A stretch of 64,000 bases of DNA from an uncultured Eubacteriales bacterium (GCA_900319465.1 ONOL01000002.1:50009-114008); one strand, 5' to 3'; positions 7,466 to 15,499 are shown, counted from the first letter of the stretch. Program-made: numbers and translations. The notes: a model not told the origin generated them from the sequence alone.

Positions 7466-9051
7466 AACGAATTGCCTGCCTGCTGCTCTGCCTTGTGATG
7501 CTGCTGCCGCTGTGCGCCTGCCACGGCTCGCGGGAGCGCGCCGCCTTCGCCGTGCCGGAGCGCTTCGATACCTCCCGCAGCTACGAGATCACCTTTTGGG
7601 CCAAGAACGACACCAACAAGGCCCAGACCGCCATCTACCAGAAGGCCATCGCCGACTTCGAGGCGCTCTACCCGAACATCACGGTCAACATGCGCCTCTA
7701 CACCGACTACGGCAAGATCTACAACGACGTCATCACCAACATCGCGACCGATACGACCCCCAACGTCTGCGTCACCTACCCCGACCACATCGCGACCTAC
7801 ATGACCGGCGCGGACGTGGTCGTGCCGCTCGACGCGCTCTTCGCCGACCCGAACTTCGGCTTCGGCGGCAGCGAGCTGCGCTTCGACGGGCCGGAGGCCG
7901 GGGAGATGATCCCGGAGTTCCTCGCCGAGTGCCGCATCGGCGGCGTGAGCTACGCCGTGCCCTATATGCGCTCGACCGAGGCCTGCTACGTCAACAAGAC
8001 CTTTGTCGAGAAGCTCGGCTATACCCTGCCGGAGACGCTGACCTGGGACTTCGTCTGGGAGGTCTCCGAGGCCGCCATGGCCAAGGACGCCGACGGGAAC
8101 TTCAGGCTCAACGGCCAGAAGGTCATGATCCCCTTCCTCTACAAGTCCACCGACAACATGATGATCCAGATGCTGCGTCAGAGGGGCGCGGGCTACTCCA
8201 CGCCCGCCGGGGAGATCGAGATCTTCAACGACACAACGAAGGAGCTGCTCTACACCATCGCCGGGCACGCGAAGACCGGCGCCTTCTCCACCTTCAAGAT
8301 CTCCTCCTATCCCGCGAACTTCCTCAACGCCGGCCAGTGCGTCTTCGCGGTGGACTCCACCGCCGGCGCCACCTGGATCGGCACCGACGCCCCGCTGCTC
8401 GACATCAGCGCCGACAAGCTCGTGCGCTTCGAGACCGCGGTGCTGCCGATCCCGCAGTTCGACCCGGCGCAGCCCGTCATGATCTCCCAGGGGCCAAGCC
8501 TCTGCGTCTTCAACAAGGACGACCCGCAGGTCGTGCTCGCCTCCTGGCTCTTCACCCAGTACCTGCTGACCAACGACGTGCAGATCGCCTACGCCGAGAC
8601 CGAGGGCTACGCCCCCGTGACCGCGAAGGCGCAGCAGAGCGCGGAGTATCAGGACTACCTCTCCCGCGCCGGGGAGGACAACAGGGAGCATTACGCCGTC
8701 AAGATCGCCGCGACGAAGCTGCTGCTCGAGAACACCGGCAACACCTTCACCACCCCGGTCTTCAACGGCTCCACCTCCCTGCGCGACGCGGCGGGGCAGA
8801 TGATCGAGGATGTGACCAAGTCCGTCCGCCGCAGGCAGACCGTGGACGAGGCGTATATGGACAAGCTCTTCTCCTCCGTCAAGTCCCTCTACCGCCTCGA
8901 CCAGATCAGCGCCGCGGGCGCGGGCGCCCCGGCGGAGCTCGGCCCCCTGCCGAAGACCTCGGTGCTGCTCCTCTCGGCGCTCGGCGCCGCCTGGGTGCTG
9001 ATCGGCGCGTTTGCCGCCGTCGGCGCGGCCGGGAAGAAAAAGAAACGCTGA
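7462..9051 (+). CDS. Extracellular solute-binding lipoprotein with extra C-terminal membrane anchor
   Basis: This 529-residue protein has a lipoprotein signal (lipobox LCAC near residues 17-20) and a family-1 (MalE/UgpB-like) solute-binding fold. The fold opens with YEITFWAKNDTNK and IADFEALYPNITVNM, and contains SYAVPYMRSTEACYVNK. The last 35 residues hold a hydrophobic helix (about 500-523, SVLLLSALGAAWVLIGAFAA) followed by KKKKR, which looks like a second membrane anchor. Family members of this class usually have about 420-450 residues and only the lipid anchor. It delivers the unknown, probably sugar-like, ligand to the two permeases. It is last in the operon, whereas binding proteins are often first. 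Confidence 0.88.
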   Translation: MKRIACLLLCLVMLLPLCACHGSRERAAFAVPERFDTSRSYEITFWAKNDTNKAQTAIYQKAIADFEALYPNITVNMRLYTDYGKIYNDVITNIATDTTPNVCVTYPDHIATYMTGADVVVPLDALFADPNFGFGGSELRFDGPEAGEMIPEFLAECRIGGVSYAVPYMRSTEACYVNKTFVEKLGYTLPETLTWDFVWEVSEAAMAKDADGNFRLNGQKVMIPFLYKSTDNMMIQMLRQRGAGYSTPAGEIEIFNDTTKELLYTIAGHAKTGAFSTFKISSYPANFLNAGQCVFAVDSTAGATWIGTDAPLLDISADKLVRFETAVLPIPQFDPAQPVMISQGPSLCVFNKDDPQVVLASWLFTQYLLTNDVQIAYAETEGYAPVTAKAQQSAEYQDYLSRAGEDNREHYAVKIAATKLLLENTGNTFTTPVFNGSTSLRDAAGQMIEDVTKSVRRRQTVDEAYMDKLFSSVKSLYRLDQISAAGAGAPAELGPLPKTSVLLLSALGAAWVLIGAFAAVGAAGKKKKR

Positions 9052-9063
9052 TCCGTACCGGTA

Positions 9064-9096
9064 CCGCGGCCCGAAAACGGGCCGCGGCTGTTCTTT
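9064..9096 (+). terminator. Intrinsic terminator of the ABC operon
   Basis: A perfect 10-bp stem CCGCGGCCCG-AAAA-CGGGCCGCGG (9064-9087) is followed by CTGTTCTTTT. It lies 12 bases after the binding-protein stop. Confidence 0.85.
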
Positions 9097-9145
9097 TCCG
9101 ATTCGATTGCAGTTGGGTATTATTTTAACGACGTGTCACAAAGCC

Positions 9146-9173
9146 TTGATTTTCCCGAAAAAATGGATATAAT
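9146..9173 (+). promoter_or_regulatory. Promoter of the OB-fold-like lipoprotein gene
   Basis: TTGATT (9146-9151) and a perfect TATAAT (9168-9173) are separated by 16 bases. The start codon is 40 bases downstream and is preceded by AAGGAGG, so strong expression is expected. Confidence 0.7.
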
Positions 9174-9212
9174 GATCTCGTCCCTAAAAATTTACAACCA
9201 AGGAGGACAGAA

Positions 9213-9974
9213 ATGAAAAAGGTACTCGCACTGTTTCTGGCGCTGGCCATGATCTTCGCGCTGGCCGCCTGCGGCAAGGCCGCCGCCCCCGCCGCCACCG
9301 AGGCCCCCGCCGCGGAAGCGCCTGCCGCGGAGGAAGCTTCCGGCGTGATGAGCTACGCCGACTACGTCGCCGCCGATCTGGACAGCTACGTCACCATCGA
9401 GGCCTACGTGCAGGCCAAGCAGAGCTGGTGGGACAACAAGGCCACCATCTACCTCGCCGACGCGGACGGCGCGTATCTGCTGTACGACGCCAACTGCTCC
9501 GAGGAGGATTATGCCAGGCTCGTTCCCGGCCAGAAGCTCGGCGTGCAGGGCTACAAGTCCGAGTGGTCCGGCGAGGTTGAGATCGTCGACGCCAGCTTCG
9601 AGATCCTTGCGGGCGATTCCTACGTCGCCGCCCCGCTCGACATCACCGCGATGCTGGGCACCGACGAGCTCGCCTCCCACATGAACCAGGCCATCTCCGT
9701 CTCTGACGCCGTTGTGGCCGACAAGGGCGACGGCGCCGCGTTCTTCTACAACTGGGATAACTCCGGCGAGGACGGCAACTCCGACCTGTACTTCGACATC
9801 GAGGTCAACGGCGGCGTATACACCTTCGTGGTGCGCAGATACCTCACCGCCCCCGGCAGCGAGGTCTACGAGGCCGTCAAGAACCTCAAGGTCGGCGACA
9901 AGGTCGACATCGAGGGCTTCCTGTACTGGTACGAGGGACCCCAGCCCCACATCACCGCCATCGTTGTGAAGTGA
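9213..9974 (+). CDS. Secreted lipoprotein with two OB-fold-like domains, function unknown
   Basis: This 253-residue protein has a lipoprotein signal (LAACGK at about 17-22) and an Ala/Pro/Glu linker to about residue 44. Two beta-rich modules follow. Each has the pattern of an OB fold: VTIEAYVQAKQSW...ATIYLADADGAYLLY with LVPGQKLGVQGYKS, and a C-terminal copy ending LKVGDKVDIEGFLYWYEG...HITAIVVK. OB folds of this type bind oligosaccharides, nucleic acids or metals in other proteins; the ligand here is unknown. It is acidic and surface-exposed. It has its own promoter and terminator, so it is a single-gene unit beside the ABC importer, not part of that operon. Confidence 0.72.
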   Translation: MKKVLALFLALAMIFALAACGKAAAPAATEAPAAEAPAAEEASGVMSYADYVAADLDSYVTIEAYVQAKQSWWDNKATIYLADADGAYLLYDANCSEEDYARLVPGQKLGVQGYKSEWSGEVEIVDASFEILAGDSYVAAPLDITAMLGTDELASHMNQAISVSDAVVADKGDGAAFFYNWDNSGEDGNSDLYFDIEVNGGVYTFVVRRYLTAPGSEVYEAVKNLKVGDKVDIEGFLYWYEGPQPHITAIVVK

Positions 9975-9987
9975 TCTATCAAAAAAG

Positions 9988-10017
9988 CTGCGGATCGAAA
10001 CGATCCGCAGTTTTTTT
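9988..10017. terminator. Bidirectional intrinsic terminator between convergent genes
   Basis: The stem CTGCGGATCG-AAA-CGATCCGCAG (9988-10010) is perfect, with seven T on the right and six A on the left. It ends both the plus-strand lipoprotein gene and the minus-strand FRG gene. Confidence 0.9.
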
Positions 10018-10025
10018 CTGCCTGT

Positions 10026-10835
10026 TTATTCCTCGTTCTTCACGAAATAGTGCCGGGCGATCCATCTGGACAGGCCGTCCAGCCCGGGATAGACGCTGCG
10101 CTCGGACATATTCAGCGCGTCGAGCATATCGCGGACGCGCCAGCGCAGCCTGCGGTCGATCACGTACTTGACCGTGTTCTGCGTATCGCGCTCCAGAAAC
10201 TCTTCGAGATCCGCCATGCCCAGCGGCACGACCGAGAAGAACGCGTACTGGTTGACGATGCGCTGGTTGATCGACGGCGGCTCGAGCACGACCATGGCGT
10301 GCCCGCCCATGTCCTCGTCGTAGCTGTTGAGGTCGGCGCTCGCCTGCGTCAGCATGTCCACCGAAAAGACCTCCGCCTTGTTGGCGCGCATGATGGCCCG
10401 GTACTTCTCCGGCAGCAGCGCGTGCACCTCGTCGATGTCGATGCGCCAGATCACGCCGTCGTGGGCCTCCATGGCCTCCAGGTTGTCCTCGCTCGTGGCG
10501 AAGTGCAGCGCCACCAGCGCCGAATGCGTCCAGTCGAGCAGCCGGGTCGGCAGGCCGTGGTGCTGGCCGAGGATCATCTGCCGCCAGACGGAGCTCGCCA
10601 CGGTCGGGTCCTCGATCACGGCGTACTTGGCGAAGTTCTTGAGGATCGCGGGCTCGAGCACACGCTCCAGCCCCTTGCAGTTGCGCCGCAGGGTCGTCGT
10701 CATCCTGTAATCGACGTTCGGCATCCCGCGGTAGACGTAGTTGCTGCGGTTGCGCTTGAGCGTGGGGCGGTATTCCTGGTCGGAGAGGAGCGGGATCAGC
10801 TCCTCGACGGTCGTGATGCGGATCTCCTGGATCAT
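10026..10835 (-). CDS. FRG-domain protein, function unknown
   Basis: This 269-residue protein has an FRG domain, named for a conserved F/Y-R-G motif seen here as YVYRGMPN at about 32-39. Typical later motifs are also present: GQHHGLPTRLLDWT, then ALVALHFAT, in the core. FRG domains occur in bacterial accessory genes and phages; no activity is firmly established, so I assign none. No membrane segment or signal is seen. It is soluble, slightly longer than a minimal FRG domain, and its start overlaps the GNAT gene stop by four bases. The two are likely co-expressed. Confidence 0.82.
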   Translation of the reverse strand: MIQEIRITTVEELIPLLSDQEYRPTLKRNRSNYVYRGMPNVDYRMTTTLRRNCKGLERVLEPAILKNFAKYAVIEDPTVASSVWRQMILGQHHGLPTRLLDWTHSALVALHFATSEDNLEAMEAHDGVIWRIDIDEVHALLPEKYRAIMRANKAEVFSVDMLTQASADLNSYDEDMGGHAMVVLEPPSINQRIVNQYAFFSVVPLGMADLEEFLERDTQNTVKYVIDRRLRWRVRDMLDALNMSERSVYPGLDGLSRWIARHYFVKNEE

Positions 10836-11323
10836 AGGTCGTTCAACTCCCGTTGCATAAAAATCGTGGCCTCCACCGGGCTGTCGTTGTAACAGGGAAT
10901 CTCCCGGAAGCCCAGCGCGCGGTACAGGCGCAGCGCGCTCTCCAGACAGGGCAGCGTGTCGAGCAGCATCGCCCGGTAGCCCGCCGCCTGCGCCTCGCGG
11001 AGCATCCGCTCCGTCAGCGCGCGGCCGATCCCGCGGCCGCGGAAGACCGGGCGGACGTACAGGCGCTTGAGCTCGCAGCGCGCCGGATCGAGCGGGCGCA
11101 GCGCCGCGCAGCCCGCGGTCCGCCCCTCCCATTCGGCCAGGAAGAGCCGCCCGCGCGGCCGGGCGTACTTGTCCTCCGGGCGCGCAAGCTCCTGCTCGTA
11201 GCCCTGGAGGTCCAGATACTTCCGGAAGCCCGGGTCCGCCTCCACCAGCATCTGCGTATACTCCGAAAACAGCGCCCGGATCTCCTGCGGGGAATCGTAG
11301 GCCGGGCGGATCACAAGGGCCAT
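10832..11323 (-). CDS. GNAT family N-acetyltransferase
   Basis: This 163-residue acetyltransferase has the acetyl-CoA binding motif A as CELKRLYVRPVFRGRGIGRALTERML (about 85-110, containing R-G-R-G-I-G). The strand before it, GRTAGCAALRPL, is also typical. GNAT enzymes transfer acetyl groups to amines of small molecules or proteins; the substrate here cannot be told. The ATG at 11323 follows AAGGAG at eight bases. Translation is coupled to the FRG gene. Confidence 0.88.
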   Translation of the reverse strand: MALVIRPAYDSPQEIRALFSEYTQMLVEADPGFRKYLDLQGYEQELARPEDKYARPRGRLFLAEWEGRTAGCAALRPLDPARCELKRLYVRPVFRGRGIGRALTERMLREAQAAGYRAMLLDTLPCLESALRLYRALGFREIPCYNDSPVEATIFMQRELNDL

Positions 11324-11356
11324 GGGCGGCGCTCCTTTCTTTTCCTTCTGCCCCCC

Positions 11357-11386
11357 AGTTTACTCCGAAAGCGGCGTGCGCGTCAA
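11357..11386 (-). promoter_or_regulatory. Promoter of the GNAT-FRG operon
   Basis: On the minus strand TTGACG (11386-11381) and TAAACT (11362-11357) are 18 bases apart. Its -35 is five bases from the -35 of the divergent NTPase promoter. Confidence 0.6.
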
Positions 11387-11391
11387 GCAAA

Positions 11392-11420
11392 TTGACTTCC
11401 CGCAGCCCGGCGGGTATAAT
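11392..11420 (+). promoter_or_regulatory. Promoter of the THEP1-like NTPase gene
   Basis: TTGACT (11392-11397) and TATAAT (11415-11420) are separated by 17 bases, which is close to consensus. The leader is about 84 bases and GC-rich. Confidence 0.75.
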
Positions 11421-11510
11421 AAGGGCGGTACGGAAAGGACGGGCGGCGCCTCCCCCGCCGGACGGCAGGCGGGGCGGCGGCCGTCGATGCGGCACGGGAT
11501 CGGGGGGCTT

Positions 11511-12110
11511 ATGGAGAAAAAACTGTTTCTGACCGGCCCCGCGGGCGGCGGCAAGTCCCGCCTCCTCCGGGAGGCGCTGGGCGGGCGCCTCGCCTCGGCG
11601 GGCGGCTTCGTGACGGAGCGCAGCCTGGATGCGGACGGCCGCTTTGTCGGCTATTCCCTGCTCCCCGCGGCCGCCGCGGGCGGCGTGGCGGGCTTTGCGC
11701 CCGCGCTCTACCTCGACTGCCGCGTGTTCCCGCCCGAAAAGCACCACGAGGTCTTTCGCGAGACCGGCGTGCGGCTCCTCGAGGAGGCGGCCTGGTATCC
11801 CTTCGCCCTGCTCGACGAGCTGGGCGGCTACGAGCTGCTGATCCCCCAGTTCGCCGCGGCGCTGGCGGCGCTGCTCAGCACGCCCACGCCCTGCGTCGGC
11901 GCGCTGCGCACGGGGGAGGACGCGGAGCTTCTGCGCTCCCTGCTCGGCCTGTCCGACCGCTACCCCCGCAAGCTGGCGCGCCTTTTCGAGGCGCTCTCGC
12001 ACAGCCCGGACTGCCGCGTGGTGGAGCTGACGGAGGACAACCGGGAGGAGGTTCGCGCGCTGCTCGAGCGCTGGGCGGCGGAATACGCCCCCTTCCCCCC
12101 GGAGCTCTGA
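11511..12110 (+). CDS. Nucleoside-triphosphatase of the THEP1 (NTPase_1) family
   Basis: This 199-residue P-loop protein has Walker A LTGPAGGGKSRLLRE (about 7-21), the family-typical GGFVTERS after the first strand, and a Walker-B-like FALLDELGGYE. THEP1 proteins hydrolyse nucleoside triphosphates slowly in vitro and their cellular role is unclear. In some bacteria relatives sit near metal or molybdopterin genes; here the next gene is a metal sensor, which is suggestive only. The ATG at 11511 follows GGGGGG. No membrane segment is visible. Confidence 0.78.
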   Translation: MEKKLFLTGPAGGGKSRLLREALGGRLASAGGFVTERSLDADGRFVGYSLLPAAAAGGVAGFAPALYLDCRVFPPEKHHEVFRETGVRLLEEAAWYPFALLDELGGYELLIPQFAAALAALLSTPTPCVGALRTGEDAELLRSLLGLSDRYPRKLARLFEALSHSPDCRVVELTEDNREEVRALLERWAAEYAPFPPEL

Positions 12111-12121
12111 GCGCGCGGCAT

Positions 12122-12163
12122 CCCCCCGGGGGGGTTGCGGAACAGCACAAAAGAGGATATACT
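12122..12163 (+). promoter_or_regulatory. csoR promoter with C6G7 operator-like tract
   Basis: TTGCGG (12135-12140) and TATACT (12158-12163) are 17 bases apart. Directly upstream is C6G7 (12122-12134), a G/C-tract palindrome like those bound by CsoR/RcnR-family tetramers. Its place against the -35 suggests autorepression. Confidence 0.6.
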
Positions 12164-12197
12164 ATCTTTATTCCGGCAGCGAGAGAAAGGCAGAACC

Positions 12198-12545
12198 ATG
12201 CACGAGCACGAAGAAGAAGTTTATTACCACGACCACGGCGACGGCCACGTCCACAGCCACCCCGTCGAGCCGGGCCACCCCCATGCACACGGCCACGTCC
12301 ATACCCAGACCAAGGCGGTGATCAACCGCCTCTCCCGGGCGGTCGGGCATCTTGAGTCCGTCAAGCGGATGGTGGAGGACGGCCGGGACTGCACGGAGGT
12401 GCTGGTGCAGCTCGCGGCGGTGCGCTCCGCGCTGAGCAGCACGGCCCGGGTGATCCTGAAGGACCATCTGGAGCACTGCGTGGGCGGCGGGGACAGCGCC
12501 GACCTGCAGGCGCTCAACGAGGCTATCGACAAATTTATGGGCTGA
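12198..12545 (+). CDS. csoR: CsoR-family metal-sensing repressor with His-rich N-terminal tail
   Basis: This 115-residue regulator has a CsoR/RcnR helical domain from about 40 to 115. Cys65, His90 and Cys94 match the Cys-His-Cys triad of copper(I) CsoR in identity and spacing (25 and 4 residues, as in the founding member). Metal binding releases such repressors from DNA. The first 35 residues carry 12 histidines, many in HxH pairs, an extension absent from ordinary CsoR that might hold Cu, Ni or Zn. The ATG at 12198 follows GAAAGG. A terminator follows at once, and no copper ATPase or chaperone gene is adjacent. Confidence 0.88.
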   Translation: MHEHEEEVYYHDHGDGHVHSHPVEPGHPHAHGHVHTQTKAVINRLSRAVGHLESVKRMVEDGRDCTEVLVQLAAVRSALSSTARVILKDHLEHCVGGGDSADLQALNEAIDKFMG

Positions 12546-12550
12546 TGAAA

Positions 12551-12587
12551 CCGGGGGACGCGCTTCCGCGCGTCCCCCGGCTTTTTT
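12551..12587 (+). terminator. Intrinsic terminator of csoR
   Basis: A 13-bp stem CCGGGGGACGCGC-TTCC-GCGCGTCCCCCGG (12551-12580) is followed by CTTTTTT. The end overlaps the stop of the convergent methyltransferase gene. Confidence 0.9.
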
Positions 12588-13338
12588 ATGCTTCCTTTCT
12601 CGCGAGCGTCGCCCAGAAGGTGGGCACCCCGTGCTCATGCAGGAAGCCTTCGCCGTTGGTATCCTCGTAGACGTCCAGCAGGCGGAAGCCCGCGCGGAGC
12701 TGGCCGCCGATCTGCTCGGCGATGCCGTGGGAAAACTGGATGCCGCTGTCCTCCCTCTCCAACGCGAGGCGCTGCTCTTCGTTCACGAGCGGGTCGAAGG
12801 GCAGCGTTCCGGTCACGTGCTCCTCGTCTTCGCCGAAGAGGTAATTGAAGCCGTTGTCGAGCCCGGCCATCAGCAGGCCGCCGGGCCGCAGCACCCGCCC
12901 GCATTCGCGCCAGACCGGCTCCACCTCGCGGATATAGCAGTTGGAGACCGGGTGGAAGACCAGGTCGAAGCTCCCGTCCGCAAAGGGCAGGGGCTTCGTC
13001 ATATCCGCGCGCACGCAGGTGATCTCGTAGCCCTCGCGCGCGGCGACCCGCCGCTCGCTTTCGATCTGGCGGGAGGAGTAGTCCAGCACCGTGCACTTTG
13101 CGCCGAGCGCGGCAAAGAGCGGCATCTGCTGCCCGCCGCCGGCGGCCAGCCCCAGCACCCGGCAGCCCGCAAGCGGCGGAAACCACGCCCTCGGCACAGG
13201 CTTCCCGGGCGTCAGCCGCATCTCCCACTCGCCCGCGAGCGCCTTCGCATAGGCCTCGTGCGAGAGGGGGACGCCCCATTCCCAGCCCTCGTCGACCCAG
13301 CGGTCGATCGTGGCGGCGTTCAAATCCTGATAATTCAT
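12586..13338 (-). CDS. Class I SAM-dependent methyltransferase
   Basis: This 250-residue enzyme has motif I as CRVLGLAAGGGQQMPLFAALG (about 58-78), an acidic motif II TVLDYSS, and the post-motif ADMTKPLPFADGSFDLVFH. These define the methyltransferase_11-like fold. The substrate is not evident. The family is common in Clostridia next to unrelated genes. Its ATGA start overlaps the stop of the yihY-like gene, so both lie on one transcript that reads toward csoR. Confidence 0.87.
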   Translation of the reverse strand: MNYQDLNAATIDRWVDEGWEWGVPLSHEAYAKALAGEWEMRLTPGKPVPRAWFPPLAGCRVLGLAAGGGQQMPLFAALGAKCTVLDYSSRQIESERRVAAREGYEITCVRADMTKPLPFADGSFDLVFHPVSNCYIREVEPVWRECGRVLRPGGLLMAGLDNGFNYLFGEDEEHVTGTLPFDPLVNEEQRLALEREDSGIQFSHGIAEQIGGQLRAGFRLLDVYEDTNGEGFLHEHGVPTFWATLARKEA

Positions 13339-14156
13339 GCCTCGTCCTCCTCATGAAACCATACGTTCCGCAGCGCGATGTTGAGCGCCGCGCCCAGATA
13401 GATGACCTGGCAGCACAGGAAGAGCCAGAACATCAGCAGGATCAGCGACGCGAGCGAGCCGTACACCAGCGGGTAGCGGGTCGAGGCGGCGATGAAGCCC
13501 GAGAAGATCCAGCTCATGACCACCATGCCCGCGGTCGCGAAGGCCGCGCCGGGCAGGATGCGATAGCGGTCGCAGCGGCGCTTGGACACCACGTAGATGC
13601 CGCAGAAGATCACCAGCGTGATGCCGCCGAGCAGCAGGAAGCGGACCCACTGCCAGGAGCTGCTGATGTCGATAAAGGGGAGCCAGCCGTTGAGAAGCTC
13701 GAGAAAATCCCGGCCGGTGAACATGACGATGATGCCGAAATACAGGGACGCGAGGAAGGCCAGGCAGAAGATCAGGCTGAACAGGAAGTCCCGCAGGCCC
13801 TGGAAGCGGCCGCCGCCCTGCATCTCGCCGATGGTCCCCTGCAGCGCGCGCACGGCGGCGCTGGCCGAGGTCAGCAGCACCGTGAGGCCCGCGAAGAACA
13901 TGGCGGTGTTGTGGCTCATGGAGACGTAGACGATGAAGGACTTGAGGGTGCGGGTCGTCTCCGCGCTCACGAACTGGTCGAGAAACTCAATGATCTGAAG
14001 CGCCTTGGCGTAGTTGTTGCCCAGCAGCGAATACAGGCAGATGATCAGCGGAAAGGCCGTCATCGTCAGATAATAGGACAGAGCGGCGGCGTTGCGGGGG
14101 ATCTTATGCTCGCCGTACAGGCGCAGCATCTCCCGCGGGATCTGCAGCGTTTTCAT
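13335..14156 (-). CDS. YihY/BrkB-family inner membrane protein
   Basis: This 273-residue protein has about six membrane segments. Family motifs are visible: RNAAALSYYLTMTAFPLIICLY near the start, and GAAFATAGMVVMSWIFSGFIA with YGSLASLILLMFWLF in the C-terminal half. YihY proteins were once called RNase BN, wrongly; transport of lipids or other envelope material has been proposed without proof. The ATG at 14156 follows GGGGGGA, and an upstream in-frame start would add only seven residues. It lies 95 bases after the ftsZ stop, behind a terminator. Confidence 0.88.
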   Translation of the reverse strand: MKTLQIPREMLRLYGEHKIPRNAAALSYYLTMTAFPLIICLYSLLGNNYAKALQIIEFLDQFVSAETTRTLKSFIVYVSMSHNTAMFFAGLTVLLTSASAAVRALQGTIGEMQGGGRFQGLRDFLFSLIFCLAFLASLYFGIIVMFTGRDFLELLNGWLPFIDISSSWQWVRFLLLGGITLVIFCGIYVVSKRRCDRYRILPGAAFATAGMVVMSWIFSGFIAASTRYPLVYGSLASLILLMFWLFLCCQVIYLGAALNIALRNVWFHEEDEA

Positions 14157-14175
14157 CCTGTCCCCCCTTGAACGC

Positions 14176-14205
14176 AAAAATGAAGCTCCTCTTTCGAGGA
14201 GCTTC
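14176..14205 (-). terminator. Intrinsic terminator of ftsZ
   Basis: The perfect stem GAAGCTCCTC-TTTC-GAGGAGCTTC (14182-14205), read on the minus strand, is followed by ATTTTTG. It separates ftsZ from yihY. Confidence 0.85.
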
Positions 14206-14251
14206 CATTATACAAAAGAACCGGTTGCCTGGCAAGAGGAAAAACGGCGGA

Positions 14252-15406
14252 TCACTTCGTATTGAAGATCTTGAAGATGCTGTCGAAGGGGTCCTCGCCC
14301 GCGGGCTCGGCAGCGGCGGGAGCGCTCTCCCCGCCGATGGGGGGCGGGACGGCGGAAACCGCGGCGGCCTTCTCGGCGGCGCCGGAGAAGAGGCCCTGGG
14401 GCTTGGCCGCAGGCGCGGCGGCAGGCTTCTCGGCCGCCTTCTCGGCGGGCTTTTCCTCGAAGCCGGTGGCGATGACGGTCACGCGGATCTCATCCTGCAG
14501 CGTTTCGTCGAAGGTGGCGCCGAAGATGATGTTGGCGTCGGGATGCGCGGCCTCCTGCACGAGGTTCGCCGCGGCCTCCACGTCCTCCAGCCCCATGTCC
14601 TCGGAGCCGGTGATGTTGATGAGCACGCCGCGCGCGCCGTTGATGGAGGTCTCCATGAGCGGGCTCGCAACGGCCATGCGGGCGGCGTCCTCGGCCTTGC
14701 CCTTGCCGGCGGCGTGGCCGACGCCCATGTGGGCGAAGCCCGCGCTCTTCATGATGCAGGTGACGTCGGCAAAGTCCAGGTTGATGAAGCCGGTGTTCTT
14801 GATGAGGTCGGAGATGCTGGTGACGGCCTGCTTGAGCACGTCGTCCGCGATCTCGAAGGCGTTGGCCAGCGTGACCTTCTGGTCGGTGGCGTACTTGAGG
14901 CGGTCGTTGGGGATGATGAGCAGGGAGTCGACGCGCCCCAGCAGGTCGCGGATGCCCTCGTTGGCCTGGTCCATGCGGCGCTTGCCCTCGAACTTGAAGG
15001 GCTTGGTCACCACGCCGACCGTGAGGCAGCCCGCCTCACGCGCGATCTCGGCCACGGTGGGCGCCGCGCCCGTACCGGTGCCGCCGCCCATGCCGGCGGT
15101 GATGAACACCATGTCCGCGTCCTCGATCGCCTTGGCGATGTTGTTGCGGCTCTCCTCCGCGGAGCGCTTGCCGACCTCGGGATCGGAACCGGCGCCCTGG
15201 CCGCGGGTCATCTTCTCCCCGATCTGGATCTTCTGATCGGCGTTGGAGACGCTCAGCGCCTGCTTATCTGTATTGATCGCAATAAACTCGACACCCTGGG
15301 TGCCGGCTTTCACCATTCTGTTGACCACGTTGTTGCCGGCGCCGCCGACGCCGACGACCTTGATCGTTACCACATTCTCAGGACCGGATTCGCTTTTGAA
15401 GTCCAT
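14252..15406 (-). CDS. ftsZ: Cell division GTPase FtsZ
   Basis: This 384-residue tubulin homologue forms the Z-ring. The GTP loop [12 protein letters not shown], the N-terminal [15 protein letters not shown] and the T7 catalytic loop NLDFADV are present. After the core (to about 318) comes an Ala/Pro-rich linker. The last residues are [14 protein letters not shown] rather than the widespread IPxFLRR-type peptide that docks FtsA. No ftsA is in this cluster. The ATG at 15406 follows GGGAGGC. The gene has its own promoter and terminator. Confidence 0.97.
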   Translation of the reverse strand: MDFKSESGPENVVTIKVVGVGGAGNNVVNRMVKAGTQGVEFIAINTDKQALSVSNADQKIQIGEKMTRGQGAGSDPEVGKRSAEESRNNIAKAIEDADMVFITAGMGGGTGTGAAPTVAEIAREAGCLTVGVVTKPFKFEGKRRMDQANEGIRDLLGRVDSLLIIPNDRLKYATDQKVTLANAFEIADDVLKQAVTSISDLIKNTGFINLDFADVTCIMKSAGFAHMGVGHAAGKGKAEDAARMAVASPLMETSINGARGVLINITGSEDMGLEDVEAAANLVQEAAHPDANIIFGATFDETLQDEIRVTVIATGFEEKPAEKAAEKPAAAPAAKPQGLFSGAAEKAAAVSAVPPPIGGESAPAAAEPAGEDPFDSIFKIFNTK

Positions 15407-15470
15407 TGTCTTGCCTCCCTCTCTATTCTCAGGCTGCACCAATTACAGCATCTTAGATTCGCTATGCTTT

Positions 15471-15499
15471 ATCATAGTACATTTTTCAGTTTGGGTCAA
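15471..15499 (-). promoter_or_regulatory. ftsZ promoter
   Basis: On the minus strand TTGACC (15499-15494) and TATGAT (15476-15471) are 17 bases apart in the ftsQ-ftsZ gap. Transcription would start about 60 bases before the ATG, so ftsZ can be expressed apart from the upstream dcw genes. Confidence 0.75.

Noticed and set aside
12135-12197. Earlier TTG start for csoR giving 21 extra residues
   Set aside because: It would begin inside the -35 box of a good promoter. The ATG at 12198 has a ribosome site and begins with the His-rich tail.
10026-12545. Defence island
   Set aside because: FRG, GNAT and NTPase genes occur together, but there is no nuclease, toxin pair, phage remnant or integrase, and all flanks are housekeeping. 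Reported only as an accessory-looking cluster.
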